Shown one piece after another: positions 47,117-58,102 of a stretch of DNA of 64,000 bases. This DNA is from Acarospora socialis (lineage: Eukaryota; Ascomycota; Lecanoromycetes; Acarosporales; Acarosporaceae): assembly GCA_025617375.2 (NCBI GenBank), contig JAMYGW020000008.1:1178001-1242000 (forward strand), in the 5' to 3' direction. A program made the translations under genes and the position numbers. The notes under the pieces are model-generated. The model saw only the letters and a list, made by a program, of their open reading frames with translations. It ran no database searches and had not been told where the DNA came from. Numbering within the stretch: position 1 is the stretch's first letter; every line of letters starts with the position of its first letter.

Positions 47117-47455
47117 ATGAAGCCCACCAGCCTCCTCCTCGCCCTCCCCCTCGCCATTACCACCGCCAACGCCTGGCACCTGCAACTCTACCGCGACGAA
47201 TCCTACCGCAACAACGTCGTCGACCGCCGCGGCACCCTCAGTCAACCGTGCGCCAGCAACTTTGCCTCCAACGTCATCAGCTCCATGCATTGGGACGCCA
47301 GTGGCCTGCTGCGCGACTGCGAAATCGTGCTCTACAACTCGAATGACTGCACGGAACAGGCGGGCGTATTGGGACGGAGCAGGGGCAATTGGAATGTGCC
47401 GAACTTTTCGTCGGGCGCGAATGATAAAGTTAGCAGTTATAAGATCAACTGTTAG
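47117..47455 (+). CDS. Small secreted beta-rich protein, four cysteines
   Basis: Single exon, 112 residues. A signal peptide (MKPTSLLLALPLAITTANA) precedes mature sequence starting WHLQLYRDESYRNN. The four cysteines are evenly placed (SQPC, RDCEI, NDCTE, INC at the very end). The pattern of an aromatic-rich first strand, a central W, and repeated hydrophobic strands closing with SYKINC resembles fungal secreted proteins with a gamma-crystallin-like beta-sandwich. That fold is an inference. Typical of secreted effector or surface proteins, but no function is shown. It has its own TATA box and a 5' leader of up to about 200 nt. Confidence 0.75.
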   Translation: MKPTSLLLALPLAITTANAWHLQLYRDESYRNNVVDRRGTLSQPCASNFASNVISSMHWDASGLLRDCEIVLYNSNDCTEQAGVLGRSRGNWNVPNFSSGANDKVSSYKINC

Positions 47456-47866
47456 GATGGTTTCGTGGGATTGGGTGAGGTGAGACGGATGGGGCGTTGA
47501 GAGGAAGGTGAGGGAAGGGATGGGATGGATGGATGGGAAGGGGAAGAAATGAGCAGGAGGGAGGGAGAGATGAGGATAGGGAGTAATTGGATGGAGGGAG
47601 TAGGAAGGACGACTTCTTTGATTTCGTCGACTTTGGTCGTTCCGCTCGTTCTCAAGTTCGGTCTGGTACTTGACCAGGTGCCCAAGTGCCTCTTGGCTGT
47701 CATTCGTTATCATTCCGACTTTAACCAAACATATACGAGCAAGATGTGAAAGCGGATCGAATTATTATACTCGCTGGGTCTCGGACAGCAGATGGTTTCA
47801 CCTTCATGTTAACATGGTCGATCCGCCTCGGACAGCCTGTTACCCAAACAGCGTTGTAGATGTGTA
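47456..47866. other. Convergent 3' intergenic
   Basis: About 410 bp between the stops of two convergent genes; purine-rich (GGGA/GGAT words) from 47,480 to 47,600. No gene seen. Confidence 0.5.
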
Positions 47867-49197
47867 TCAGTGCAGTACATCTTGGAACCACCGTCCAATC
47901 CCCATCATTTCCTCCGCTCTCTTGTCAGCTTTGCCTGTTGGCAGAAGGTCCCTTCCGGGTTCCATAACCAGGCGTACCCTTTGCTCAGCCTCATGTCTTG
48001 CACGATCGTTGGATCGGGCAACTTGCTCCTCATCGTAAACCCAAGGCTCCGAGAATCTGTCACTGCTAGGTTGCTCGTGTAGCACAATACTCCTCCGCAT
48101 CAGATCGACGAGCGCAACGCCTTGGTCCCGCAACAGACTTTCTTCTTTCACACTCACTCTCATTTTGGGTAACCGTAGCCCCGAACCGGATGGAGGGAAT
48201 CGACGATGTGCTTTGCGCCGTCTTGTCGCAGGTTCATCTTGTAGAGTAAGACTAGACTGGTCAGGATCAAGAATAAGAGAGTCTTCGGGCGGTACGTCAA
48301 TCCCGGGGGTACGAAAGAATAAAAGAGGGCTGGCGAACGAATCGAAATAATACTCTGGTTTGGAAAAGATTCGTTTGCGCAATGAGAGTAAGTCGTTGGC
48401 ACTGATGGGGCCTTCTTGACCGAAGGCGGTCCAGGAGTCCATTACACTGGCTTTGGATCGTTGCTTCCTATTCCCTACCATGTCCCTATCTATATATCCG
48501 GCCTCATCATGCTCAAGCTGGTGGTTGGTAGCTGTATCCGGAAATGTCCAATCCACGACTGGGTTGGCAACTGCAGCAGCACCTATACCGCGTCTTCCGA
48601 TGTGACTCTCCGTCAGCGCCAGCATGGCGGCTAGACCGCCGCCTATCAGTTCGCCATATACTCCAACGCGCCGTGGCCCTCCGGGTGACCATGCGCCGCC
48701 GTGGGTAGAGGCACCATGAACTAGGTGTTTCAGGACCCAGTCGTAGCCGGCAAGCACATCGTGTATGGGCTTGGGAAATTGGTGTTGGCCGTCCGAAGAG
48801 AGCCGATAGTTGATACGCACGATCGTGGAGTATGAGTGGAGGGAGAGTAATGAAAGCGAGTTACTCTCAGGCTCGAGGTCAGAAGTTAGTGGGAGAGGTC
48901 CCCGGGGTAGAAACAAGATCGTTGGTGTAGAACTTGGGTGATTGGGAGGTCGGTAAATGCTGTGATCATAGTCTCGTTAGTAAGTAGACTCATAGAGAAA
49001 GCTGGATCTTTGTACTTGAGGGTTACATGACCGCCTGACCCGACCTTGACGTTCACATCGTCGGACCGTGACGCGGTGACAGTTGAGTATTGCGGCAGCC
49101 GAAGTAGGAAGCTGTTCAATCGTGGAGTATATTGCAATCCATGAGCCGTAAGGAAGAGTCCTCGCATTTCCTGACTGACTCGGCGCCATTGTAACAT
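47867..49197 (-). CDS. Alpha/beta-hydrolase-fold protein lacking the nucleophile serine
   Basis: Exons 49016-49197 and 47867-48959 give 424 residues. Intron 48960-49015 has donor GTACAA, branch TTACTAACG and acceptor ACAG; it joins HVTLN to IYRPPNHP. The hydrolase-3-like core is evident: ILFLPRG (oxyanion region), STIVRINYRLS, KPIHDVLAGYDWVL, and VGVYGELIGGGLAAMLALTE where the GxSxG elbow should be, at about residues 163-167. In place of Ser there is Leu (GELIG). I remember GELIGG in other mould members of this family, so it may be a family trait. The second half is polar and variable. It is likely non-enzymatic. Divergent from DHR2, with only 117 bp between start codons. Confidence 0.75.
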
Positions 49198-49314
49198 GTG
49201 CCAGTCAAGGTGAAGACTGTTTGGATAGGTGCGACGGTCGGCTAGCGAAGATCTTCAGCCTTCGAGGGCACATTCGCCTGACTTCTTACAAACGCCTGCA
49301 GCGCGGACTACAGA

Positions 49315-51993
49315 ATGCCGGAAAGGATATATCACAAGTTCGAGGACAGCCCTAGAACGCTAGATGTCAATCGCAACGGGTATACTGCCACTTCCAATGG
49401 CGTCGCGATCCAGAACGGCCATCACTCGTCCGGGCAAGGGCATAAGAGGAAAAGAGAGGGATCTAGCAGTCAAACGAGTGGTTCTGGGCAGGGCTGGAGA
49501 CCGCTTCCCAAGAATCAAACCACCCAAGATCGGGAATCAACAGCTCGTAGTGACACGACAGCTCAGGGCCGGCTCAAAGACAGGGCAAAGGGTTTATACA
49601 CTGTTCGCAAGAAATTGCCGATATGGTCTCACATCGACGCCATAAAATCAGGCCTGCGATCCAAGGATGTAATGCTCTTGGTTGGAGAGACCGGGAGTGG
49701 GAAAAGTACGCAGGTGCCACAGTTCCTCATCAGCGAGCACTGGTGCAAGACTCGGAAGGTCAAAGTGGTTCCTGAGGATAAGGGCCCAGCGCTAGAGGTG
49801 TCGGTCGGAGGTTGTATTGCCATTACCGAGCCACGAAGAGTGGCGGCGATATCGCTGGCTAGGCGGGTAGCTGAAGAGATGGGCACGCCCTTGGGCTCAT
49901 CTTCTCCAGCGAGCAAAGTTGGTTATTCAGTACGGTTCGATAACTCGACGTCACCTAGCACCCGGATCAAATTCCTTACCGAGGGTATGTTGTTACAAGA
50001 GATGCTACGTGACCCATGGCTGCGGCAGTACAGCGCCGTGATAGTGGATGAAGTCCACGAGAGAGGGGTCAATGTGGATCTGATCATGGGTTTTCTGCGG
50101 GGTATGCTGTCTGGTAAGAACGAGGGGAGAGGCGGTGTTCCTCTGAAAGTAGCTGTTATGAGTGCTACAGCAGACATGGAGGGTCTTCTGAAGTTCTTCG
50201 AATCTGATATAGAGGGCTTCAAATCAGAAGCTTCTGTGAGAGTAAACGGTCACGCTAGCCATAAGCCTGAGTGGAGTGTTTCGACTACAGATCCACAAGA
50301 TGCTGATACCGAGTCAGAGTGGTCTGGTATTTCATCCGACGAAGAACAGCCTCCACCCAGGGAACAGCACAAAGTACCCATTGGTATCTCCAAAAATAAG
50401 CATCCTACAAATGGCGCTATTAATGGCGAATCGAAGAACAGCCTCAGTCCACAGTCGGGTGGACATGCTAGGCCCGAATTGCTCAAATCGGATCAAGTGT
50501 CATTATGCTATATAGAAGGCCGCCAGTACCCTGTCCGAATATTCCACGCTGATGAACCCGTGCAGGACTTTGTGGACGCGGCTCTACGGACAGTCTTCGA
50601 GATACACTATAAGCAGCCTCTGCCCGGTGATGTATTGGTCTTCTTGACCGGGCAAGAGACTGTTGAGGCCCTTGAGAAGCTTGTGCGTGAGTATGCGCAA
50701 GGTATGGGGCCGGATGTACCCAAGGTACGTATGTACGTCTGCCGAAGAGGCTCCCTAAACTTATGATTCTATAGCTCTTGGTGTTGCCACTCTTCGCTGC
50801 TCTACCACAAGCAGCTCAGCAGAGAGTCTTCCAGCCCGCTCCGTCTAGAACTCGAAAGATCATCCTAGCAACCAATATTGCTGAGACGTCCGTCACAGTA
50901 TCCGGCGTCCGCTACGTGGTCGATTGCGGAAAAGCGAAAATCAAGCAGTTTCGTACTCGACTTGGTCTCGACTCATTGTTAGTCAAGCCCATCTCACAGT
51001 CAGCGGCCATTCAAAGAACGGGCCGTGCAGGTCGAGAAGCACCCGGACAGTGCTTCCGGCTCTATACCGAAAGGGATTACTCGGCTTTGCCTCCCGTGAA
51101 TACGCCTGAGATACTTCGCTGTGATCTCAGTCAGGCTATCATGACCATGAAGGCGAGAGGAATCGAAGACATAATGAATTTCCCTTTCCTCGACCGACCT
51201 CCGCGTGAGGCGCTCGAGAAAGCATTGTTACAACTACTCCATCTCAAGGCACTAACAGAGTCGGGAGATATAAGTGAGACTGGACTACAAATAGCCAAGT
51301 TACCTCTCTCGGTACCCTTGGGACGCGTATTACTTGCCGCTGCCGAACCAGATATGGACTGTCTGCTTGAAGTCATAGACATCATCTCTTGTATAAGTGT
51401 CGAAAACATTTTTCTCAGCATAACCTCAGAAGAAAGGAAGGAGGCGGCCGAGATCGCCCGAAGAGATCTCTATCGCAGAGAGGGTGATCATCTTACCCTA
51501 TTGGCCACAGTACAGGCATATACTGCAGAAAATACTGACAGGAAATCATGGGCGGAGCGACACTTTGTTTCGCATCGGGCAATGCAAGCTGTAATGGTGA
51601 GGCTGGTCACAGAGTACACAACGGAGGATGTCTGCTAACAGAAAACTGTATGAGTAGGATGTCCGGAAGCAGCTCCACGCCCAATGCCATAGTCTCCACT
51701 TGTTAAATCCTTCATCCGAGCAGCGTACTGCGAATGTCACGTCGGAGCGTGCTGTGGAGATCTTGAAATGCTTCTTGAAAGGGTTTGCTACCAACGCAGC
51801 CCGTCTGATGCCCGACGGACACTATAGAACCATGGTTGGTAACCAGACCGTGGCTATCCACCCATCCAGTGGACTTTTCGGGAAGAAGGTCGAGGCCATT
51901 ATGTATAACGAATTCGTTTTCACCAACCGCAGTTACGCTCGAACAGTGAGCGCTGTGCAGATGGACTGGATTGGAGAAGCCCTAGCATCATGA
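49315..51993 (+). CDS. DHR2: DEAH-box RNA helicase, Dhr2-like (ribosome biogenesis)
   Basis: Nucleolar ATP-dependent RNA helicase required for 18S rRNA synthesis in yeast. Exons 49315-50724, 50775-51596 and 51658-51993 give 855 residues. Motif I GETGSGKST is at 124-132, motif Ia ITEPRRVAAIS, motif II DEVH at 245-248, motif III SAT at 283-285, motif V LATNIAETSVTV and motif VI QRTGRAGR at about 550-557. The HA2/OB-fold C-terminal region follows (AMQAVMDVRKQL, then MYNEFVFTNRSYARTVSAVQ). Relative to the yeast protein (735) there is an acidic Ser/Glu/Pro-rich insertion of about 100 residues between motif III and the second RecA domain. The nearest alternative is another DEAH helicase of the DHX33 group. 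Confidence 0.88.
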
Positions 51994-52064
51994 ACAGACT
52001 TATGGTGCGCGTTTGTCACCGATATGCCAGACAGACAGAGTGAATCGTTAAGGCGAGCGATACC

Positions 52065-52469
52065 TCACACGTTCTCCATCTTGTAAACCTCGTATACTAC
52101 CTCTTCATATGGATGTGCGCTTAATCGCAGAAAATGTTACCAGAGCTGATAAGGCCGAGAAAGCCTTGAGAGGATATACCTTTTCAAGGCCTCCACAGCC
52201 CTTGACATCACAGTCTGGCCCACACATAGAATCTCCACTCTCATCTCTTCCACCTTCTCTAATTTGCCCACAGCGCCAATATTCGGCTTGGCACCCTCAC
52301 CAGGTCGAAACTGGCCTACTCCGGGGATCTCAAAGCATACGTTGGTGTACTTGCCGCCGGGATAGGTGCCGGCACCAACGGCGAATATGGCATCCTTGCA
52401 GGCTTCGAGAGAGGAGTGCGGGACAGTAAAGATAAGCTTGTACCGCGGTTCATCCGTCGATGTTGACAT
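52065..52469 (-). CDS. Small NIF3/YqfO C-terminal-domain-like protein
   Basis: Exons 52180-52469 and 52065-52119 give 114 residues. Signature blocks are YKLIFTVPHSSLEACKDAIF, VGAGTYPGGKYTNVCFEIPG, FRPGEGAKPNIGAVGKLEKV and, across the intron, ALKSAHPYEEVVYEVYKMEN. These match the stand-alone CutA-like/NIF3 insert domain (YqfO C-terminal, a PII-like fold) found as a single-domain protein in fungi. Function is unknown; no catalytic residues are established. The stop lies only 72 bp from the DHR2 stop, in convergent orientation, so transcripts probably overlap. Confidence 0.8.
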
Positions 52470-52959
52470 GATGTATCAATAGACCCAAACGCTTGAACAG
52501 GGCAGTTTGTAGATATACCCAAGGCTGGCTCTTGAATTCGACATCATTTGCTGACATAATCATGGCTTGCGGGTCACTTTGCAGCTGTCGAAGCTGTTCC
52601 AAGAAGTTTTACTTTGGAGAGTAAGGGATAAGGAGTACCTGCTGTATTCTCATTGTCAATACGATGAAGGCGCAGTTGTGATCTAGCCGGGTCACAGTCA
52701 GACGCATTGACCTATCCAATGGTGTATTGGATCTCAAGGCTATACAGTGCTCTCGTGCTGTCCCACCCCACCTTCAAGCAAGATACAACCTGGTATGCAA
52801 GGAAAGTACGGACGCCCGCATGTGAACGCCACAAGGACTTGAACCTCTCATCTCGGAAATAACCTGTTAAATCTCTCTCTCACCTCATCTATCCTCAACC
52901 AGCTCCCTTTTGTTTCTACCCTCGCGCTCCTTCAACCAAACCGATTGCCAAGCATCGTG
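52470..52959. promoter_or_regulatory. Divergent intergenic region
   Basis: About 490 bp shared promoter between the NIF3-like gene and the four-pass membrane protein gene. A GACTTGAACC word near 52,834 looks like a reversed T-loop, but no tRNA folds around it. Confidence 0.5.
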
Positions 52960-53893
52960 ATGATGGGCCTTACAGCGGAAACCCGCCGTCGCCTCCGCGA
53001 AACGGATTCGAGATGGCCCATCAAGTTCTGGCTTCGCGTTGTGGCCTCATTCTTCTCACTCATCGGCATCATTCTCTTGGCCGCCGCAGTGTCTCTCTGG
53101 GATAAGAACTTCATCTATATCAACTCTGTCAACAGCGGTGATTGGTCTGATGGCTTCCCTATCGCTCCTGTACGTTGCTCTTCTTCTTTGGTCTCCGCAA
53201 ACATCGAAAGTTCCTCCCAGATCCTTGGCTTCGAATGAATGATCAACTGATAGATGTCACACGATCAATAGCTCACCGTCTCAATCCTTTGGAATGCCGT
53301 CGTCATCGCCTACCTCTTCCTCCTGAAGAAACCCATCCATCCCGGCGCCGTTGTCGGAGTTGACTTGATCCTCTGGCTGGCCATGGGCATCGGACTCATC
53401 ATCTGCGTGCTCTGGGGTGCTTTCTGGACCTGGCAGCCCGCGATACCGGATGAGGACGGCGCCATCATCTGCGACTGGCTAAACCTATGGTCCCGAGAGT
53501 GCACCCCGGTGCTATATCCCATTGGGAATCTGGAGATCGCGGGCATCGTATTTACTGGGCTGAGCATGTGAGCCTGCACCACCCCTTCGTCTTCCTGCGT
53601 TCCATTGCTCTCCAAACCCCATTTCCCTTCATCATCAACGAGCAGCGGTGTTCTCAACTGTTACGGAACCAAACTGACATTGTGCCTTGTGCAGGGTCTT
53701 GCACTTCGTCCTCTTCACCTGGGGTTGTCGTGAAACGAAGCTTCGAAGACGGCGCGCGAGAGAAGACCATAACATCGAGCTGCAATACCATCAGCGACCG
53801 GAAGAGCGACAGCCACTGCCCCCACCAGCGTACCAGACTCACCTGGAGGGAGGGCGAGCAGTCCCCAACGAGCCAGCTACGAAATATTCTTAG
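52960..53893 (+). CDS. Four-pass membrane protein of unknown function
   Basis: Exons 52960-53169, 53272-53567 and 53695-53893 give 234 residues. Four hydrophobic helices are clear: VVASFFSLIGIILLAAAVSL, LTVSILWNAVVIAYLFLL, DLILWLAMGIGLIICVLWGA and IGNLEIAGIVFTGLSMVLHF. Topology resembles fungal MARVEL-like four-helix proteins. The N-terminus is short and basic (TAETRRRLRETDSRWPIKFW). The loop between helices 3 and 4 has two cysteines (IICDW, SRECTP). The C-tail after helix 4 is Arg-rich then Pro/Gln-rich and ends PPAYQTH...ATKYS, where PPAY is a possible WW-domain ligand. No enzyme motif. Both splice junctions are canonical. Confidence 0.75.
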
Positions 53894-54815
53894 TCGTACC
53901 AGGGCTAAACAACCTGCGATGATCCGCCCACGGGAAAGCGACTTTTATGGTCATACTGGCAACGGGCGAGAAACTTATGAGCTATGAGCTATGAAAACAA
54001 GGGCGGTCTTGCAAACGGGATAGCTGTTATGGATGGAATGGGATCGCGTATTGCATGTTAGGCGCTTGCAGGCAAGATATCTGCTTAGTCTCACGATATG
54101 CTTGAGAAGAACAGCTATTGTCTAAATTGCTAAACTTTCTTTCCGTTTGAACAGACCTGTAGGGGCCAAGAGCCACGCCGCATTTGTTGGTTGACCCTGC
54201 ATGAGGCGCAGTTCAGGGCCCGACTGTGATGCCTGTCCCGAAACTAAACCCATGTCAACCTTCCACCTCAACGAGGGTTTCTGAAAAATCTCGCACCAGA
54301 TTTGAGAAGATTTCTAATGCTGATTTAAGCAGAACCATTTCTAGAATGCCAAGCACTGTACCTCCATGGTACTTATTAAGCCAGAATGCACCGTTCCGGA
54401 GTGCTCTGTGAAGTAGCAGAGCTGTCAGGGGCCCTGTTTCAGCTTATATAGGCACTGGCATTGAAGCTGCAAGATATTATTCAAGGTGCAATAGTATAGG
54501 CTCCAATGTTATATTGAACAACAAATGCTCATTTATCACGCCGTTGACCGGAAGGCAACAATGTCACATCTTCTCGAACATGCAGGAATTTGAAGTTGGT
54601 TGAGCTAAGCCATCTGCCGATGCCGAGTCTAGGTAATTACACAGCAACATCGCATTCTCCCCACTGCACCGACCGATGGTGCTCAGCCAGCAGGCTTCGC
54701 TCTTCACGCCATAAGAATATGTGTCTAACAGGATTGCTTTCCTTGATTCTCCAAATGCATGAGGTTCACACATGATTACCTGGTCGAGTGAGGGCTGCTC
54801 CCTCCGTGATCTGCA
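53894..54815. other. Intergenic, about 920 bp
   Basis: 3' flank of the membrane protein gene and promoter of the F-box-like gene. AT-richer from 54,250. No gene or repeat seen. Confidence 0.45.
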
Positions 54816-55841
54816 ATGGCGTCCATGTTACCTTCCGACATCATCCTACAAGTCGTTGACAGCTTCGCACCCCCAAGTGGAAGAACATGCCCAATTGCGA
54901 TCCCACCAAAGCATCCAACAACCCGAACCCTTCTCTCATTGACTCGAACATGCCGCATAGCCTATTCAACCGCGACGCGCCTGCTCTTCGAGCAATGCCT
55001 GTGGATCGATTCCTTCTGTCGCCTGGAACGTGTGCTATATACGCTAGAACAGCTAAATGCTCGACTGAATCGAGACCCAGATGCCAACGGCACCGACAGT
55101 CTTGGCCTCCCTCCCGTAGCAATACGCCGCCATATCCAGTCGCTCTATCTCGCGCCATTTGCCAATGGCAATCTAGCCGACTTTCCTACCATCAGTCTAC
55201 TATGTAAACTGATACTGCAACTTGCGCCACACCTACGTCGACTGGTCATAGACCTGCCATTGCGCGATTACAACGAGTCCCAGGAGATGGAGCGCTATCG
55301 ACCAATTCTTGGGCAAGCATTCGCCCAACTCACATCACTCGAGATCTTCTGTAGCGCACGAGATGAGCTTTTCATGCGCGCTTTCAGTCCCGCTTCTGAT
55401 GTGAACCGTGAGAACTCAGAGCCTCCAATCTGGTCACACTGGCCAAGTTTGAAGACACTGGCACTGTATAACGCAGACGTATCGTGGCAGTTTTGGCCAT
55501 ATGTTGGTCAATTGAAAGATCTGGAGAACCTTGTATTGACCCGAGCTGATGGAGCAGATGAAGTTGATACTGTGAGATCTTGGAAGGAGCACCGACACAA
55601 AGACTCTTCATCTCTGACGGTTGTCTTTGTGAATGTTGAGGCTCAGCATAGACCGTTGATGGAGAGCTGTAGATGGAGGGCCAATGACGACATAGTGGTC
55701 TTGAAAGCATATGTTCCCATCAGCTACTACAGCGATGAAAACATCATCCTGATCTGTCAAGACTGGACAAAAAAGAAATTCCTCAGAGGGGAATACGAGG
55801 AGATCCATGGCGAGATCGTCGTTGGACAAGATGGTGGTTAA
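54816..55841 (+). CDS. F-box-like fungal protein
   Basis: Single exon, 341 residues. The N-terminus MASMLPSDIILQVVDSFAPP followed by TRTLLSLTRTCRIAYSTATR and LLFEQCLWIDS is a degenerate F-box (LPxDIxxxIxxxL...LLxLxxxCRxxxxxAxxxLF), suggesting an SCF substrate adaptor. The rest contains leucine-rich strand/helix units (LAPHLRRLVIDLPLRDYN, AFAQLTSLEIFCSA, WPSLKTLALYNADV, LKDLENLVLTRADG), as in LRR-bearing F-box proteins. No signal peptide or membrane segment. Moulds carry many such lineage-specific F-box genes, so no substrate can be proposed. Confidence 0.7.
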   Translation: MASMLPSDIILQVVDSFAPPSGRTCPIAIPPKHPTTRTLLSLTRTCRIAYSTATRLLFEQCLWIDSFCRLERVLYTLEQLNARLNRDPDANGTDSLGLPPVAIRRHIQSLYLAPFANGNLADFPTISLLCKLILQLAPHLRRLVIDLPLRDYNESQEMERYRPILGQAFAQLTSLEIFCSARDELFMRAFSPASDVNRENSEPPIWSHWPSLKTLALYNADVSWQFWPYVGQLKDLENLVLTRADGADEVDTVRSWKEHRHKDSSSLTVVFVNVEAQHRPLMESCRWRANDDIVVLKAYVPISYYSDENIILICQDWTKKKFLRGEYEEIHGEIVVGQDGG

Positions 55842-58102
55842 CGAGAAAGACCATCAGAGTATCTATATTGCTTCATCATTCCCACAGTACTGTCAAGCGT
55901 TCAAACAGCATTTCCTAATCTTATTTGCTAAACTTGAGCCACTCCAGTGCATGTGACCGCATGACACATTCAGTTCTAGTTTCCCTGGGAATGGACACAC
56001 GCACAATTGAGCTCATGCTTCGTTATTCGATCTGAAGGCTCAATCTGGACTGATGTCCTCGCCAGTAGGCTCCTAGATGTGTGCCAAAAAAAAAATAGCA
56101 CATTGGTCAATTACTCACCTTCTTTCCTATGAGGCCAATTTTCACCTGAGATGGGCAACAAACAAAGCAAAAGACTCAATCTATCACAAAATCTCAGAGG
56201 TTCACTTCACACGCACTGTGCTCATCACCACACTGGCGCTGACTCAATGACCACCGGAGGCCAAGCCACAATTTCATCAGCCAATCGAAGCGCCGCTCTT
56301 CTTCCCAGCTCCTGCGCGAAGCTAGTCTGTCGAAGTAATAGATTGTTCGGCTTTGGTTGACATACGCGATCCAGTACTCTTGAGCCACCCAAAAGGTCTC
56401 ACCTCTTTGGGGCACCTTGATGCTCGTCATTTAGGTGCTTACGCTTCTCTTGAGTGCGTCGGTCAAGCCATCTGAAGCAATAGTTCTCCTTGGTGCCACA
56501 GAGCCAGGTGCTTTTTGATGATCAGTCCATCACCTTCCTTATAGACAACTGCTTTTGTCACCTTACTCTTTTTCTCTTTCGCCTCCTCGCCAATTTAGCA
56601 AAATAGTTAGTGTAATCTTCTCGAAAACACCTATAACTGCAGGTAAAATTTCGAAACACGGAAGTTCCAAATTCACATCGTCTCTTACAGAAAACACCGA
56701 AGATCAGCTTGCCTTCTCAACTACCATGCATTGGCTTCTATACCTCCGGAGGGACTGCCTTCTTTAAAACGCGCTTTTCCAATTATACCGCAATCATTGA
56801 TGGTAGATCCGGAAATTGAAGTGCATATCAGACTAGACTGTAATTTGTGTCCTCACCACGGTATTAAGATGCCCTATCTGGCACAACCTTTCGGGCAGAC
56901 TTCCTGACTGCCGATTTGCCGGCTTTGACCACAGGACTGGTAGATCTTCGAACTTCCACCTTGATCCACCCTGCGATGCATCGCCATAATCGCGTCCATT
57001 GTCACCTTAGGTGATATAAAACGAAAAATTGGCGCAAGTGTGATTAGATTTCCAACCCTTCTTGAACCGGTAATCTTGCTCACCCAGAGATTTCTTTCAC
57101 CTGCAAAACTCAAGAAAACAATGAAGTGAATATCCACTTCCTGGCCAGCTTCAAGTCTCTAGACAAAGATATTTCGCCCGGGATTCTGTGAGTCGATTCA
57201 GACTCTGAGCCACACGCCAGACAACTTCATCCAATCGTAGCTAGAATCGATCTTGAATCTTATACCAAATTTCAACTCTCCATCGATGATGACACCATGT
57301 TCATCTGACATGCATGGAACCACAGTCCAGCTCTTGAACAGCTGACTGGTCTCTCCTTTAGTGAGAGAAACAGTAATACCTTGCTATGCAAGAGATGTTG
57401 TTGAATAAAAGAGTTTTACGAGTGTCTGGCGATATGGTGAAGTTGGAAAGTCTTCCAAGGCAAGGAGAGGATCGTTGAGGAAGTGAGAAAGTGAACTTGA
57501 GGAAATGATGCGGTGGCGAAAGGTTTCCATGTGTCGCCACTGCCAGGTCTGCACAAGTTGCTAAGTATCGTTAACACGTTGATCGCATAAGATGAAGCAT
57601 TTCCAAGACCACAATACTTTCATTTTAGATGGCCACTGATAGTTAAGGGAGCGCCTTATCTTTTATTAAGAAACTAGTTGAACCTCTGTCAAATGAATTC
57701 TCTAGTGCTCTCAATAACATGTCTTGAAAGCCAAACCGTGGATGACAGAATGTCTAGCTTAAAAGGTTTCTCAACTCTTTATCAAAGTTCCAGCTGTGTC
57801 AAAGCTCTCAATGAAAAAGTCTAATGGTGGCGGACATCGACCAGCACTATTGTAAGGCTGGGAACATCTTCAACAGTTGTTGGAACTGAGGCAGACTGCG
57901 CAAACGCACCTAGAAATGATAAACACTCAACGCAACTAGATGCTAAAGTCACACTTTTGGAAGCAGTCCAGGATCCGTGCCTGTAATGGCGGAGACCAGC
58001 TCGTGGAAGACTAGTGTCTTTGACCTGCCAACTTCGGCGAGTCTACGGCCACAATCTTGGACTACTTGCACCCCCAAATCAGCATCATTGTTGGTCTCAT
58101 CT
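55842..58102. other. 2.26-kb AT-rich region with decayed coding-like fragments
   Basis: No intact gene. On the minus strand several stretches read like protein but in shifting frames with stops: for example around 57,000-57,130 (HFIVFLSFAGERNLWVSKI), around 57,200-57,350 (HGVIIDGELKFGIRFKI), 56,575-56,700 and 56,470-56,570 (KEGDGLIIKKHLALWHQG). I cannot assign a family. This fits an old, decayed host gene or duplicated gene rather than a mobile element, as no terminal repeats were found. A run of nine or more A lies near 56,085. Confidence 0.4.

Noticed and set aside
52826-52856. Possible tRNA on the minus strand (GGTTCAAGTCC word)
   Set aside because: The flanking bases do not form a T stem, and no D arm, anticodon arm or acceptor stem can be drawn.
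55842-58102. A transposable element
   Set aside because: No terminal inverted or direct repeats, target duplication, transposase or reverse transcriptase motif could be found by eye.
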